A DNA stretch of 64,000 nucleotides, from IMG/VR virus record IMGVR_UViG_3300045119_000157, positions 19,579-83,578 of that record; one strand, 5' to 3'. The number at the start of each line of letters is the position of its first letter. The stretch's first letter is position 1. The stretch is from a virus. Under the pieces are notes generated by a model. It had not been told where the DNA came from. It saw only the letters and a list, made by a program, of their open reading frames with translations, and made no database searches. The position numbers were made by a program, and so were the translations under genes. This document shows, piece by piece, positions 7,317-15,986 of this stretch.

Positions 7317-8204
7317 GTGGTCGACGTCTTCTGCTCAGCGGCTCACTACGCCCGGCAGATACGCCCGATCTACGACCTGCTCCCCGACACGCATCGGGGG
7401 ACGTGGTACGACGCGCATGAGGATCCCGGCGGCGGAGACGTCATCGTCGTCGGCGCATACCGCGACCTCAGATGGGTCCGCGGCCGCTACCGCCGCTGCT
7501 GCCTCGTGGAGCACGGCATCGGCCAGTCCTATGCGACGCAGCCGGATCACCCGGCGTATCCGGGCGGCAACCGCGACGCGTATGATCTACTCCTCGCACC
7601 GGGTCCGGCTGTCGTCGATGCGTCCGCCTGCTCGACGGTGTATGTCGGATCCCCGACGGCACGGCAGGCCGGGTCGGATAGTTCTCCCCGCACCCGGTTC
7701 GCCGTGTCGTTTCACTGGGACTGCGGGATAGCGGTCGAGGCTGGGACCGCGTTTTGGGAGTATCTCCCGCACTTGGCGCGGCAGGCCGAGAAGCTGCCCG
7801 GCGGTCTACTGGTGCACGCGCACCCGCGGATCGCTGACGAAGTGTTCGGCCAGACGGCACGGGTGGCGGGGTTGGAGCCGTGCCCGTCGTTCGAGCAGGT
7901 TGTGGACGAGGCGTGCGTGTACGCGGTGGATAACTCATCGACGTTGTACGAGTTCGCTGCGCTTGACCGTCCCGTGGTCGTGTTGAACTCGCAGTTGTGG
8001 CGCCGGGACGTGTTTCACGGGAAACGTTTCTGGCAGTGGGCGGACGTCGGCGAGCAGATCGAGAGCGGCGGACAGTTGGCGGGCGCGATGCTCCGTGCCG
8101 TCGAGGTGGACCCGTGGGCTGAACGTCGCCGCGTGATCGTCGGTGAGGTGTATGCGGGTGATACGCAGGCTGGCGTCGATGCGCTAGTACGGTTGCCGCC
8201 GTGA
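7317..8204 (+). CDS. TagB/TagF-like (CDP-glycerol glycerophosphotransferase family) protein
   Basis: The 295-residue protein has a GT-B layout. Its best signature is VDNSSTLYEFAALDRPVVVLN (split here for length: VDNSSTLYEFAAL, then DRPVVVLN) at about residues 203-223, which matches the conserved C-terminal block of the CDP-glycerol:poly(glycerophosphate) transferase family. An earlier VEHGIGQSY segment fits the same family. These enzymes transfer polyol phosphates or sugars. It is the third sugar-transfer gene upstream of the portal. It is shorter than full TagF (about 400 residues for the catalytic domain). Confidence 0.65.
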   Translation: MVDVFCSAAHYARQIRPIYDLLPDTHRGTWYDAHEDPGGGDVIVVGAYRDLRWVRGRYRRCCLVEHGIGQSYATQPDHPAYPGGNRDAYDLLLAPGPAVVDASACSTVYVGSPTARQAGSDSSPRTRFAVSFHWDCGIAVEAGTAFWEYLPHLARQAEKLPGGLLVHAHPRIADEVFGQTARVAGLEPCPSFEQVVDEACVYAVDNSSTLYEFAALDRPVVVLNSQLWRRDVFHGKRFWQWADVGEQIESGGQLAGAMLRAVEVDPWAERRRVIVGEVYAGDTQAGVDALVRLPP

Positions 8205-8476
8205 TCGAAGCGGTCGAGGACATGTTGGCCGTGTTCCGGCTGACTCGTCTGGCGACTGTGGACACGTTCCCGCCCGTGCAGCGGCTCCGATGGAAGATCC
8301 TGCAACGCTGGCCGGAGACGGACTGGCGGGTCGAACTCCTCACCTGCCCGTGGTGCCTGTCGTTCTGGTTCGCTCTCGCTGCTGTGATCGTCAGAGACCG
8401 GCCTGTGTGGCGTCGTGTGCTCGCCCCGGCGCTCGCGGGTAGCGCTGTGGCCGGGATCCTGAGCGAGCGAACGTGA
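8201..8476 (+). CDS. DUF1360-like phage protein
   Basis: The 91-residue protein has FRLTRLATVDTFPPVQRLRW, then LLTCPWCLSFWFAL and a hydrophobic C-terminal stretch (LAPALAGSAVAGIL). The RLTRL...CxxCxxFW pattern is diagnostic of DUF1360, often found near portal and terminase genes; function unknown, probably membrane-associated. The GTG start overlaps the preceding gene by 4 bases and the stop overlaps the portal start by 4 bases. Confidence 0.75.
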   Translation: MIEAVEDMLAVFRLTRLATVDTFPPVQRLRWKILQRWPETDWRVELLTCPWCLSFWFALAAVIVRDRPVWRRVLAPALAGSAVAGILSERT

Positions 8477-10854
8477 CGCTCGTAGAGACGAACGGGCATG
8501 GCCCGGTCATGTCGTTCACGTCGTCGTCGAGTGAGGCGCTCACCGCGTCCGCCCGGAAGATCGACTATGCGTCCACGGAGGAGAAAGCCCGGTACCGGAA
8601 ACGGCAGAAGGGCTGGCAGGACGAGGCGTGGCGGTACTACGACGAATGCCCGGAGATCTGGTACGGCGCGAACTTCGTAGCGAACTGCCTCCGCAAGATC
8701 CGTCTCGTACCCGCGACGCAGCCGGACGTGTCGCAGCCGCCGACACCGATCTACGACCCGGCCGGTGTAGTCAACGAGCAGGGACCGGGCAACGACAGCG
8801 ACGAGATCACACCGCCGCCGCCGACCGAGATCGAGATGGAAGCCATCGACCTCGTGAAGCGTCTCGGGCGCGCCGACGGCGGCGTCGGGGGACTCATGGC
8901 CGGGTTCGGGTTGAACCTTTCGATCCCCGGCGAATGTGTCCTCGTCGCCGCTGACGACGAACTCGGGAACGAACACTGGGCGGTGTACTCGACGGACCAG
9001 GTGTTCGTGAACTCGCAGGGTGTGTGGGCGATCCGCACCGCCGCGGGCGACAAGAAGGGCACGCCGCTCCCCGACAACAGCGTCGCGTATCGTTTCTGGC
9101 GTCCGCATCCGCGGTGGTCGGAGACGGCCGACTCGCCGATGCGTCCCCTGCTGGACGTGGTCGAGGAGTTGATGATCCTGTCCCGCACGATCCGCGCTAC
9201 GGGCCGGTCGCGGCTAGCGGGCGCAGGGATGCTCCTGTGGCCCGCCGAAGCGAACCTCGGGTCCGCTACACCGTCGACTGACCCGACGGTGTCCGGGCAG
9301 GCTGTCGACCCGGTCCTCGCGGACATGATGCAAGCGATGATGACCCCGATCGGTGACGAAGGTGTCGCCGCCGCGGTCGTGCCGCTCCTCATGCGTGTCC
9401 CCGACCAGTACATCAAGAGCATCCAGCACCTTCACTTCGACCGGCCGATCGACCCGGAGATGGCGAAGCAGCGCGACGAGTTGCGCCGCCGCATCGCGAC
9501 GGGTCTCGACATTCCCGCTCAGGTGATCCTCGGTCTCGAAGACCTGAACCACTGGAATGCATGGATGGTCGACGAGCAGACGTTCAAGGCGCACCTCGAA
9601 CCGCTCGTCGTGCAGATCTGCGGGAGTCTCACGTCCGCGTATCTGCGGCCGCTGCTCGGCATCAACGACGAACTCGACTCTGACCTGCTCGTCTGGTATG
9701 ACGCGACGGCGCTGATCGGGCACCCGAACCGGGAGCAGTCAGCGAAGGACGCGTTCGACCGTTACCTCATCAGCGAGGACGCGGGACGCCGGTATCTCGG
9801 GTTCAGCGACGAGGACGAACCGTCCGATCAGGAAGTGCAGGAACGCGTCGCCCGGAAGTCGATCGAACGCCTCGGTCCGCTCCGCACTGGCGAGGTGCTC
9901 GGCGAGACGACGGAAGTGTCCGGCGCGGAGACAGTCGAGCCGGGCATCCCCGCTACCGGACCCGACGCAGGCCAGGCGCCGACGCCTGTGACCGCGTCGG
10001 CTGGGCGCCGTACGGCACGGTCCGGGTGGAAACTCGCTCACCGTGACCGGGACATGCGTACACGTCTCACGACCGCCGCTGACGCTGCGGTGTTCCGTGC
10101 GTTGGAGCGTGCCGGGGCGACGCTGCGCCGCCACACGTCGAAGGACGCGACGGTGAAGTCGATCCTCACGGACGTCCCGAACCATCAGGTCGCATCAGTC
10201 CTCGGGGCGGAAGCGGTCCTGTCGTTCGGTGTCGACACGGAGCAGATGCTGGCCGACTCGTTCGATTCGCTGTCGATGCAGTTCGACCGGATCGTGCAAC
10301 GCGCACAGCAGGACGTGCGGGACATGATCGACGAACTCGACGACGACGACGAGATCGACATGGACGCTGTCGCCGCGCAGCAGGGCGAGGACCGCCGCGA
10401 AGCCGCCGCGCTGCTCGTCGCTGCTCTCGCTGCGCTCGCGACGGCCCGGATCTTCGACCCGCACCCGGAGGCCGCACCTCTCGGCGAGCACGACACCGAA
10501 CTTCTCGTCCCGCCCGGCTACCTCCGCGAGGCGCTCGCTGTCGCTGGTGGCAGTCCGGCGCCGTCCGCGCTCGACGGGACCGTGGATGCTGCGACGGGCG
10601 GCATCTTCACGGGCGACCTGATCTCGTCGGTGTGGAACAAGCTCGGTGTCGGTCCCCGCGGGTACGAGTGGTTCGTGGGTGCTCCGGCCCGGCCGTTCGA
10701 GCCGCATCAGGATCTCGACGGAGTCCAGTTCGAGACGTTCTCGGATGACGTGCTGGCCGCTGATGGCGGGGAGTTCCCGTTCGTGGATTTCTACCGGCCC
10801 GGCGACCATCTCGGGTGCCAGTGCGACTTCGCGCCGATCCTGGCGGAGGAATAG
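8473..10854 (+). CDS. Portal protein fused to a MuF-like C-terminal domain
   Basis: The 793-residue protein is longer than a typical actinophage portal (about 450-550). Residues 1 to about 500 carry portal features: an early basic helical segment, the RPLLDVVEELMILSRTIRATGRSRLAGAG helix-loop region, and EMAKQRDELRRRIATGLDIPAQVILGL before an NHWNAWM motif, all typical of phage portals. Residues of about 520-793 are helical and acidic, and end in DHLGCQCDF, the Cys pair that closes MuF-type head-assembly proteins. The portal forms the dodecameric DNA channel; MuF domains are minor head proteins. GTG at 8473 overlaps the previous stop. Confidence 0.85.
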   Translation: MTLVETNGHGPVMSFTSSSSEALTASARKIDYASTEEKARYRKRQKGWQDEAWRYYDECPEIWYGANFVANCLRKIRLVPATQPDVSQPPTPIYDPAGVVNEQGPGNDSDEITPPPPTEIEMEAIDLVKRLGRADGGVGGLMAGFGLNLSIPGECVLVAADDELGNEHWAVYSTDQVFVNSQGVWAIRTAAGDKKGTPLPDNSVAYRFWRPHPRWSETADSPMRPLLDVVEELMILSRTIRATGRSRLAGAGMLLWPAEANLGSATPSTDPTVSGQAVDPVLADMMQAMMTPIGDEGVAAAVVPLLMRVPDQYIKSIQHLHFDRPIDPEMAKQRDELRRRIATGLDIPAQVILGLEDLNHWNAWMVDEQTFKAHLEPLVVQICGSLTSAYLRPLLGINDELDSDLLVWYDATALIGHPNREQSAKDAFDRYLISEDAGRRYLGFSDEDEPSDQEVQERVARKSIERLGPLRTGEVLGETTEVSGAETVEPGIPATGPDAGQAPTPVTASAGRRTARSGWKLAHRDRDMRTRLTTAADAAVFRALERAGATLRRHTSKDATVKSILTDVPNHQVASVLGAEAVLSFGVDTEQMLADSFDSLSMQFDRIVQRAQQDVRDMIDELDDDDEIDMDAVAAQQGEDRREAAALLVAALAALATARIFDPHPEAAPLGEHDTELLVPPGYLREALAVAGGSPAPSALDGTVDAATGGIFTGDLISSVWNKLGVGPRGYEWFVGAPARPFEPHQDLDGVQFETFSDDVLAADGGEFPFVDFYRPGDHLGCQCDFAPILAEE

Positions 10855-10855
10855 C

Positions 10856-10893
10856 TGGACAGTCAGGTACACCGGGTGTACGGTGCGGGTATG
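10856..10893 (+). promoter_or_regulatory. P4: operator-bearing promoter, family 1
   Basis: TGGACA at 10856-10861, 17-base spacer, TACGGT at 10879-10884, ATG at 10891. Operator TACACCGGGTGTA at 10868-10880. It begins 1 base after the portal stop codon and interrupts the head gene block. Confidence 0.82.
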
Positions 10894-10902
10894 GAAAAGC
10901 CG

Positions 10903-11046
10903 ATGGCGCAGAAGTTCACAGTCGAGATCACCCTGAACGAGACCTCACTGCGGCTGACGGGTGCGGCCACCCAAGACGAGATCGAGGAGGCCATCCGCCG
11001 CCACTTCGCGTCGTCGCTCGAAGACGTCACAGTCTCGGGCGGCTGA
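10903..11046 (+). CDS. Very small hypothetical protein, 47 aa
   Basis: This short gene lies between portal and protease under promoter P4. It encodes a beta strand (KFTVEITLNET), a helix (DEIEEAIRRHFAS) and a final strand, like half of a ferredoxin-type fold. No family is recognised. ATG at 10903 follows GGAAAAG; ATG at 10891 lies at the predicted +1. Confidence 0.6.
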   Translation: MAQKFTVEITLNETSLRLTGAATQDEIEEAIRRHFASSLEDVTVSGG

Positions 11047-11057
11047 CGGGTTCCACG

Positions 11058-11095
11058 GGCTAGGACCGTCCGAAGGGTACGCTCCCGACCTAGCC
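11058..11095 (+). other. Inverted repeat in the 5' region of the protease gene
   Basis: GGCTAGG (11058-11064) pairs with CCTAGCC (11089-11095) around a 24-base loop that contains GGGTACGCT. It could be a terminator for the P4 transcript, or it could include a -10-like TACGCT for the protease. Low certainty. Confidence 0.35.
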
Positions 11096-11114
11096 GTCAG
11101 AGGAGTGGACCGTC

Positions 11115-13046
11115 ATGCTCATACCCGTCCGAGGTATCGCCGTCAACGTGGGAGAGCAGACCGGCGACGGCCGGTACATCGTGCCCGGCGCGGTCACGTT
11201 CGCTGACCTGCCGTTGCCGATCGGCTGGCTTGTCGACGGCGACCAGCACGCACAGATGTCGTTCCGTGACCCGCAGATCGGGAACATCACGTCAATGTCG
11301 TACGTGCCCGGCGGTGTCGCGTTCCAGGGTGTCATCGACGACCAGATCCCTGACGGGGCGGAGGCGTTGCGGCGCATGGCGGCAGGGTCCGCGCCGACGG
11401 GGATGACGTTCCCGGTGTCGATCGACCCGGACGACTGGGCTGTCCAACTCGTCGACCCGTCCGGTGACAGCTTGGGCGGCGGGATGGTGATGCTGGCGTC
11501 ATCGGGTGTCGTGAAGCCGGGCGAACGGTTCGATCCGGCGTGGACGGTGAAGTCACTCCGGTTGGCGTTGCAGCGGTCCGGTGTCCTCGTCGCCGCGTCG
11601 GGCGCTGGTGACCCGTCGGTGGACGGCAGCGTCGTGTTCGAGGATGCGTCGGATTCGCTGGTGGCACGGTTCACCCGTCTCCGTATCCGCGGGTTGACGA
11701 TGTGCAGCGTCGCCGCGTTCGCGGGTTCGTACATGGAGCAGGATCCGGGACCCGACCCGATGGACGGCTCTCTCGCTGACGTGGCCTCTGTGGTCGCCGC
11801 TGGCGCCAGGATGTCGGGGTCGTACGCGAACACGGCTCCGTCAACGTGGGGGAGTCTCACGTCACCCGGTCCGGCCACGGACGGCAACGTCGAAGTGGAC
11901 ACGGAGTTCAAGGCGCTCCCGGTGCATCACACCGCGACCACGGACGTCGCGTGGGACGGCGGCGCCGCGACCGCGGCCGCGAACGGTGCAGCCGAGTTGA
12001 AGTACATGAACGCCTGGCAGGACTCCTCCGCGGGCGCCGACCCGGATCTGAAGGGGTCCTACAAGTTCCCGCATCACGCTGCGGGCACGGACACGCCAGC
12101 GAACCTGAACGGCGTCCGGAACGCCCTGTCTCGGCTCCCGCAGTCGAAGATCCCGGATGGTGACGTCGAGGGCGTGAAGGCACATCTTCAGGCGCACCTC
12201 GATGACGGTGACAACGGGAAGGCTGTCGCCGCGTCGTCGTCCCCGGTGCGGGTGAAGGTGAACCTCGCGGAGCCGCCGCTCGCATGGTTCCAGAATCCGG
12301 GTCTCGCTCTCGCGTCGCCGCTGACGATCACGAACGAGGGACGCATCCTCGGCCACATCGCCCTGAAGTATTCGTGCCACACGGGCTACACGGACCGCTG
12401 CGTCGTCCCGCCGATGGGCGGCTCGTACGACCGTTTTCATGTCGGTGAGACAGTCTGCTCGGACGGGTCGACCGTCGCGTCGGGCGTGTTCGCGTGGGGG
12501 ATCCCGCACGCTGACCTGTCCGTGTCACTCCTCGAAGCGTGGGCGCACTACGCGGACGCCCGGTACGGGTTCGGCCGTTCCGTCGTCGGCGAGGACGAGT
12601 ACGGCATCTGGTTCTCGGGTGCACTGTTCCCCGACATCGAAGCGAACGACATCTCGGTCCTCCGTGCCCTGTCCATGTCCGGCGACTGGCGCCGCGACGC
12701 GCGCAGCGGGAAGCTGTCCCTCATCGCTGCGCTGGCGGTGAACTTCCCCGGCTTCCCTATCCCGCGGACCGCGATCACCGCGTCCGGCGGCGAAGTCATC
12801 GACGCCGACTCGTGGGAACTCGACTCGCCGGAACCGTTCTTCGATGTCGACGACAACGGTGACGTCCGCTCGCTCGTAGCGTGCGGCCGGGTGGCGCCTC
12901 GCGCGCTGACCGCCGGGTGCGGCTGCGACGACGACCTGTCCGGCGAGGTGGCGCTCCTGAAGGCTCAGGTGACGCGCATGGAGCGTCTCCTGTCGCCGCT
13001 GTACCCGACGATCGCTGAGCGGCTCGACGAGCGCACGGCGCGCTGA
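11115..13046 (+). CDS. Capsid maturation protease (prohead protease) with C-terminal extension
   Basis: The 643-residue protein starts with a prohead-protease-like region (about 1-190): DGDQHAQMSFRDPQIGN, LPIGWL and a MTFPVSIDPD segment. The middle region contains AAATAAANGAAEL and YKFPHHAAGTDTPANLNGVRNAL, the W-D-G...KFPHH pattern found in the tail of many actinophage head-maturation proteases. The C-terminal third (about 380-643) repeats beta-rich sequence and ends in a coiled coil. Known members cleave the capsid delta domain during HK97-type maturation. The active-site Ser/His pair cannot be fixed with certainty by eye. It directly precedes the capsid gene, as expected. Confidence 0.8.
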   Translation: MLIPVRGIAVNVGEQTGDGRYIVPGAVTFADLPLPIGWLVDGDQHAQMSFRDPQIGNITSMSYVPGGVAFQGVIDDQIPDGAEALRRMAAGSAPTGMTFPVSIDPDDWAVQLVDPSGDSLGGGMVMLASSGVVKPGERFDPAWTVKSLRLALQRSGVLVAASGAGDPSVDGSVVFEDASDSLVARFTRLRIRGLTMCSVAAFAGSYMEQDPGPDPMDGSLADVASVVAAGARMSGSYANTAPSTWGSLTSPGPATDGNVEVDTEFKALPVHHTATTDVAWDGGAATAAANGAAELKYMNAWQDSSAGADPDLKGSYKFPHHAAGTDTPANLNGVRNALSRLPQSKIPDGDVEGVKAHLQAHLDDGDNGKAVAASSSPVRVKVNLAEPPLAWFQNPGLALASPLTITNEGRILGHIALKYSCHTGYTDRCVVPPMGGSYDRFHVGETVCSDGSTVASGVFAWGIPHADLSVSLLEAWAHYADARYGFGRSVVGEDEYGIWFSGALFPDIEANDISVLRALSMSGDWRRDARSGKLSLIAALAVNFPGFPIPRTAITASGGEVIDADSWELDSPEPFFDVDDNGDVRSLVACGRVAPRALTAGCGCDDDLSGEVALLKAQVTRMERLLSPLYPTIAERLDERTAR

Positions 13047-13053
13047 TCCACCT

Positions 13054-13068
13054 GCCCGTTCTTCGGGC
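13054..13068 (+). terminator. Weak hairpin between protease and capsid genes
   Basis: GCCCG (13054-13058) and CGGGC (13064-13068) form a 5-base-pair stem with loop TTCTT. The rest of the 152-base gap (13047-13198) shows no gene, only the capsid ribosome-binding site CTCGGAGG just before 13199. The hairpin may attenuate transcription into the capsid gene. Confidence 0.3.
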
Positions 13069-13198
13069 GTGCTACACATTCGGATTCAAGAGCGGTCGAT
13101 CTAGTGAGGTCGGCTGACTACGAGGTCGTCTGGCAGTCGCCGGGCCATCGGTGCTCGCAAGACGTCAGACACAGCAGGGACCGACCTCGGAGGCTCAG

Positions 13199-15007
13199 AT
13201 GGACCGCTTGCTCGAACTGCTCGCTCGGATCGCCGCGCTCGTCGCGGAGGCCGCTGACTCGGAGCGGCCACTGGCCGAAGTGCCGCAGGAGGAGTTGGAG
13301 TCGCTCCTGTCGGACCTTCAGGAGGCGTACGCCGAAGCCCGTGAAGGGTCGCTCACCACGTCGGTCATCGACGCTCTCGAACAGGGTGCGTCCGCGATCC
13401 AGACCGTCGTCGCTGAGGACAACACCCGCGTCGAGGAGCATGAGGCTCTCGAAGCTCGGGCTGCTGAACTGGACGCTCTCGCGATCCCGGTCGTCGAGGC
13501 GGAAGCCGACGAGGCCGAAGCTGCCGACGGTGAGACCGACCCCATCGACGCCGCCGAGGCGGTCATCGACGTGGCCAGCGAGGAGGCACCGGAGCCGGAG
13601 GCGGCGCCGCAGGCTGATGAGCGTGTCCTCGTGCCCGCCACGGCCGCACCCGCACCCGCACCCGCTGCCCGTGTCCGTGTCCCGCTCGCTCGTATGCGTG
13701 AGCGGCAGCCCGCCAGTGCCCGTCCGACACCGCCCGAGATCCAGCGCCGCCGTGTCATCGCCGCTGCTGGCCTCCCGAACGTCGCTCCCGGCGGCGAGTT
13801 CTCGTCACGTCGGGAACTGTCCGAGACGTTCATCCGGACGTGGGACGCGAACGTCGGCGCAGCCGGTGACGGCGTGCAGGTCGCGGTCGCTCGCATCGAG
13901 ACGCCGTACCCGGATGACCATCGCATCGGCCCGGACGCTTCGCCGTTCATGACGACGTCGATCATGGAGCGCGCGGTCACTGACTTCACCGACTCGATCG
14001 TCGCTGCTGGCGGTATCTGCGCTCCGACCGAGCCGTACTACCCGCAGGCGATGATCTCGACGTCGGCTCGTCCGGTGTTCGACGGCCTCCCTCGGATCCA
14101 GGCGACCCGCGGTGGCATCAACTGGGTCAGCCCGCCGACGCTGTCGTCGATCCTGACATCGCCGTCCGGTCAGACCGCCGGGACCGCGATCTCGCAGGTC
14201 ACCGCCGCGCAGGACCTCGCGAACGCAACGAAGCCGCATCAGCTTGTGACGTGCGGCGCGACGCAGAACGCGCAGATCTACGCGGTCACGAACATTCTGG
14301 AGTTCGGCAACATGCAGGGCCGGACGTACCCGGAACTCGTCGATGCGTGGTCCGGGTTGGCGGAGGCGGCGTGGGCACGGTTCGCTGAGAACCTGCTCCT
14401 GTCCGGCATCGTGTCCGGCTCGACCGCTGTCACGTCGGTACAGGTCCTCGGTGTCGCCCGCGACATCCTGAACCAGGCGACCGTCGCGGCGGAGGCGTAC
14501 CGCAACCGGCATCGCATGGACCCGATGGCGACCATCGTGTGCATGTTCCCCCGCTGGCTGATCGGCGCGATCCAGTCGGACATCTGGTCGGCGTTCAACA
14601 CGGGCGACGACGAAGCGAACACCGTGTCGCAGGCCAGCATCGAAAGCTGGTTCCGTGTCCGGAACATCCGGGTGATCTGGTTCCAGGACGGTGTCGGTCC
14701 AGGCAACCCGGCCGCGCAGATCTTCCCGGCGCAGGCCGCGGGCGCTCTCCTGTCATGGCCGAAGGTGTGCCAGTGGTACATGTTCCACGAGGGCGCATGG
14801 CTGATCCTCGACGGTGGCACCCTCGACCTCGGCATCGTCCGAGACTCGACGCTGAACGCGGCGAACAAGTACCAGATGTTCTTCGAGTCGTTCGAGAACA
14901 TCGCGTTCGTCGGGATCGAGTCGCTGCGTATCCGCTCGACGATCTGTGTGAACGGCGCTACCGCCGGGACCATCGATCCGTCCACGATCTGCGACGGCGG
15001 CTCCTGA
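13199..15007 (+). CDS. Major capsid protein (HK97-type) with long N-terminal delta-like domain
   Basis: The 602-residue protein begins with about 170 residues of acidic, Ala-rich helical sequence (coiled-coil-like, then a Pro/Ala-rich linker) that resembles a scaffolding delta domain removed by the upstream protease. The remaining ~400 residues carry HK97-fold features: PYYPQAMISTSARPVFDGLPRIQ, QTAGTAISQV, a long central helix, and a C-terminal GTLDLGIVRDSTLNAANKYQMFFE segment. Known capsids assemble as hexamers and pentamers of the shell. ATG at 13199 follows CTCGGAGG. Confidence 0.88.
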   Translation: MDRLLELLARIAALVAEAADSERPLAEVPQEELESLLSDLQEAYAEAREGSLTTSVIDALEQGASAIQTVVAEDNTRVEEHEALEARAAELDALAIPVVEAEADEAEAADGETDPIDAAEAVIDVASEEAPEPEAAPQADERVLVPATAAPAPAPAARVRVPLARMRERQPASARPTPPEIQRRRVIAAAGLPNVAPGGEFSSRRELSETFIRTWDANVGAAGDGVQVAVARIETPYPDDHRIGPDASPFMTTSIMERAVTDFTDSIVAAGGICAPTEPYYPQAMISTSARPVFDGLPRIQATRGGINWVSPPTLSSILTSPSGQTAGTAISQVTAAQDLANATKPHQLVTCGATQNAQIYAVTNILEFGNMQGRTYPELVDAWSGLAEAAWARFAENLLLSGIVSGSTAVTSVQVLGVARDILNQATVAAEAYRNRHRMDPMATIVCMFPRWLIGAIQSDIWSAFNTGDDEANTVSQASIESWFRVRNIRVIWFQDGVGPGNPAAQIFPAQAAGALLSWPKVCQWYMFHEGAWLILDGGTLDLGIVRDSTLNAANKYQMFFESFENIAFVGIESLRIRSTICVNGATAGTIDPSTICDGGS

Positions 15008-15070
15008 GTCTTCGGACCTCTGGCCGGGTTCGAGGAATAGGGGATGGGATGACGAGGGGAGGTGGACTGA

Positions 15071-15973
15071 ATGGCTGATCTGCTGAGAGTGGTAGACCCG
15101 ACGCCTTACGGTCCGCCTCGCCTCGGCCTACTCGCCTCGATCGAAGTGATCGAGGAGGCCGACGAGGATCTCCGCACCGGAATCAAGTTCGTACCTGAGC
15201 CGTGCGGCGGCGAGGGCGGCGCATACGACATCACCTGCGGCGCGACCGTGGACGTGTCCGGCGACAAGTCGACGGTCCCGCCGTACGAGCAGTTCTCCAC
15301 GTTCGGCGTGTACGAACCGGAGTCGTGCTCCACGTTCGGCATGGCCGGTGTCAACACGGACCAGCGCGCTCAGCGAGCGATGCTGCTTGACGAGTCGAAG
15401 CAGGTCGAGAAAGAGTTCTGGACCGGCACGATCGCTCAGGCCCGCGACGGTGGAGCAGCGAACAGCAACGCGCGATGGCTGGCACGCCAGACGGCAGGTC
15501 CGCAGAACGGCGCGACGTTCCCGCCCGCGGTCACCCAGTTGAACGGCGGCGCCGCGACGATCGCGGTCCGCGCTCTCGCTGATCTAGAGCAGGCGATCGC
15601 CGCAGCCCGGTCCGGTGGACGGGGGATGATCCACTGCACCCGTGTCACCGCGTCGTACTGGATCCGCGAGCAGATGCTCTACCGGAGCGGCAACCTGCTC
15701 CTCACTCACTGCTCCGACACGATCGTCGTCGCGGGCGAGGGCTACCCCGGTTCTTCACCTGCGGGGTCAGGGATGCCCTCTGACCACAACACCGCATGGG
15801 CGTACGCGACCGGGCTGATCCGGGCGCGACGCACACCCGTCGAGGTTTACACGCCAGCGTCGCCGGAACTCACGACCTCGAACCGTCGCACCTCCATCGC
15901 CACCCGCACCTACGCACTGGAAATCGACCCGTGCGTATACGTCGGGATCAACGTCACCAACAGCACCTCATGA
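15071..15973 (+). CDS. Second head structural protein, possibly capsid-related
   Basis: The 300-residue protein lies directly behind the major capsid gene after a strong GGGGAGGTGG site. It has SCSTFGMAGVNTDQRAQRAML, VEKEFWTGTIAQ, RGMIHCTRVTASYW, a VVAGEGYPG loop, and a C-terminal RTSIATRTYALEIDPCVYV strand. This order resembles HK97-like shell proteins, so it could be a pentamer-forming or minor capsid subunit. A head-tail role is an alternative. Confidence 0.6.
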   Translation: MADLLRVVDPTPYGPPRLGLLASIEVIEEADEDLRTGIKFVPEPCGGEGGAYDITCGATVDVSGDKSTVPPYEQFSTFGVYEPESCSTFGMAGVNTDQRAQRAMLLDESKQVEKEFWTGTIAQARDGGAANSNARWLARQTAGPQNGATFPPAVTQLNGGAATIAVRALADLEQAIAAARSGGRGMIHCTRVTASYWIREQMLYRSGNLLLTHCSDTIVVAGEGYPGSSPAGSGMPSDHNTAWAYATGLIRARRTPVEVYTPASPELTTSNRRTSIATRTYALEIDPCVYVGINVTNSTS

Positions 15974-15986
15974 GGAGATTCACCTA

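Noticed and set aside
7317-8204. Terminase large subunit
   Set aside because: Position upstream of portal suggested it, but there are no Walker A/B or nuclease motifs, and the SSTLYEF block fits the TagB/TagF family.
7468-9108. 546-residue open frame on the minus strand
   Set aside because: It runs antisense to the TagB-like, DUF1360 and portal genes, is Arg-rich with low complexity, and has no recognisable domain. Long antisense frames are expected from the strong GC third-position bias.
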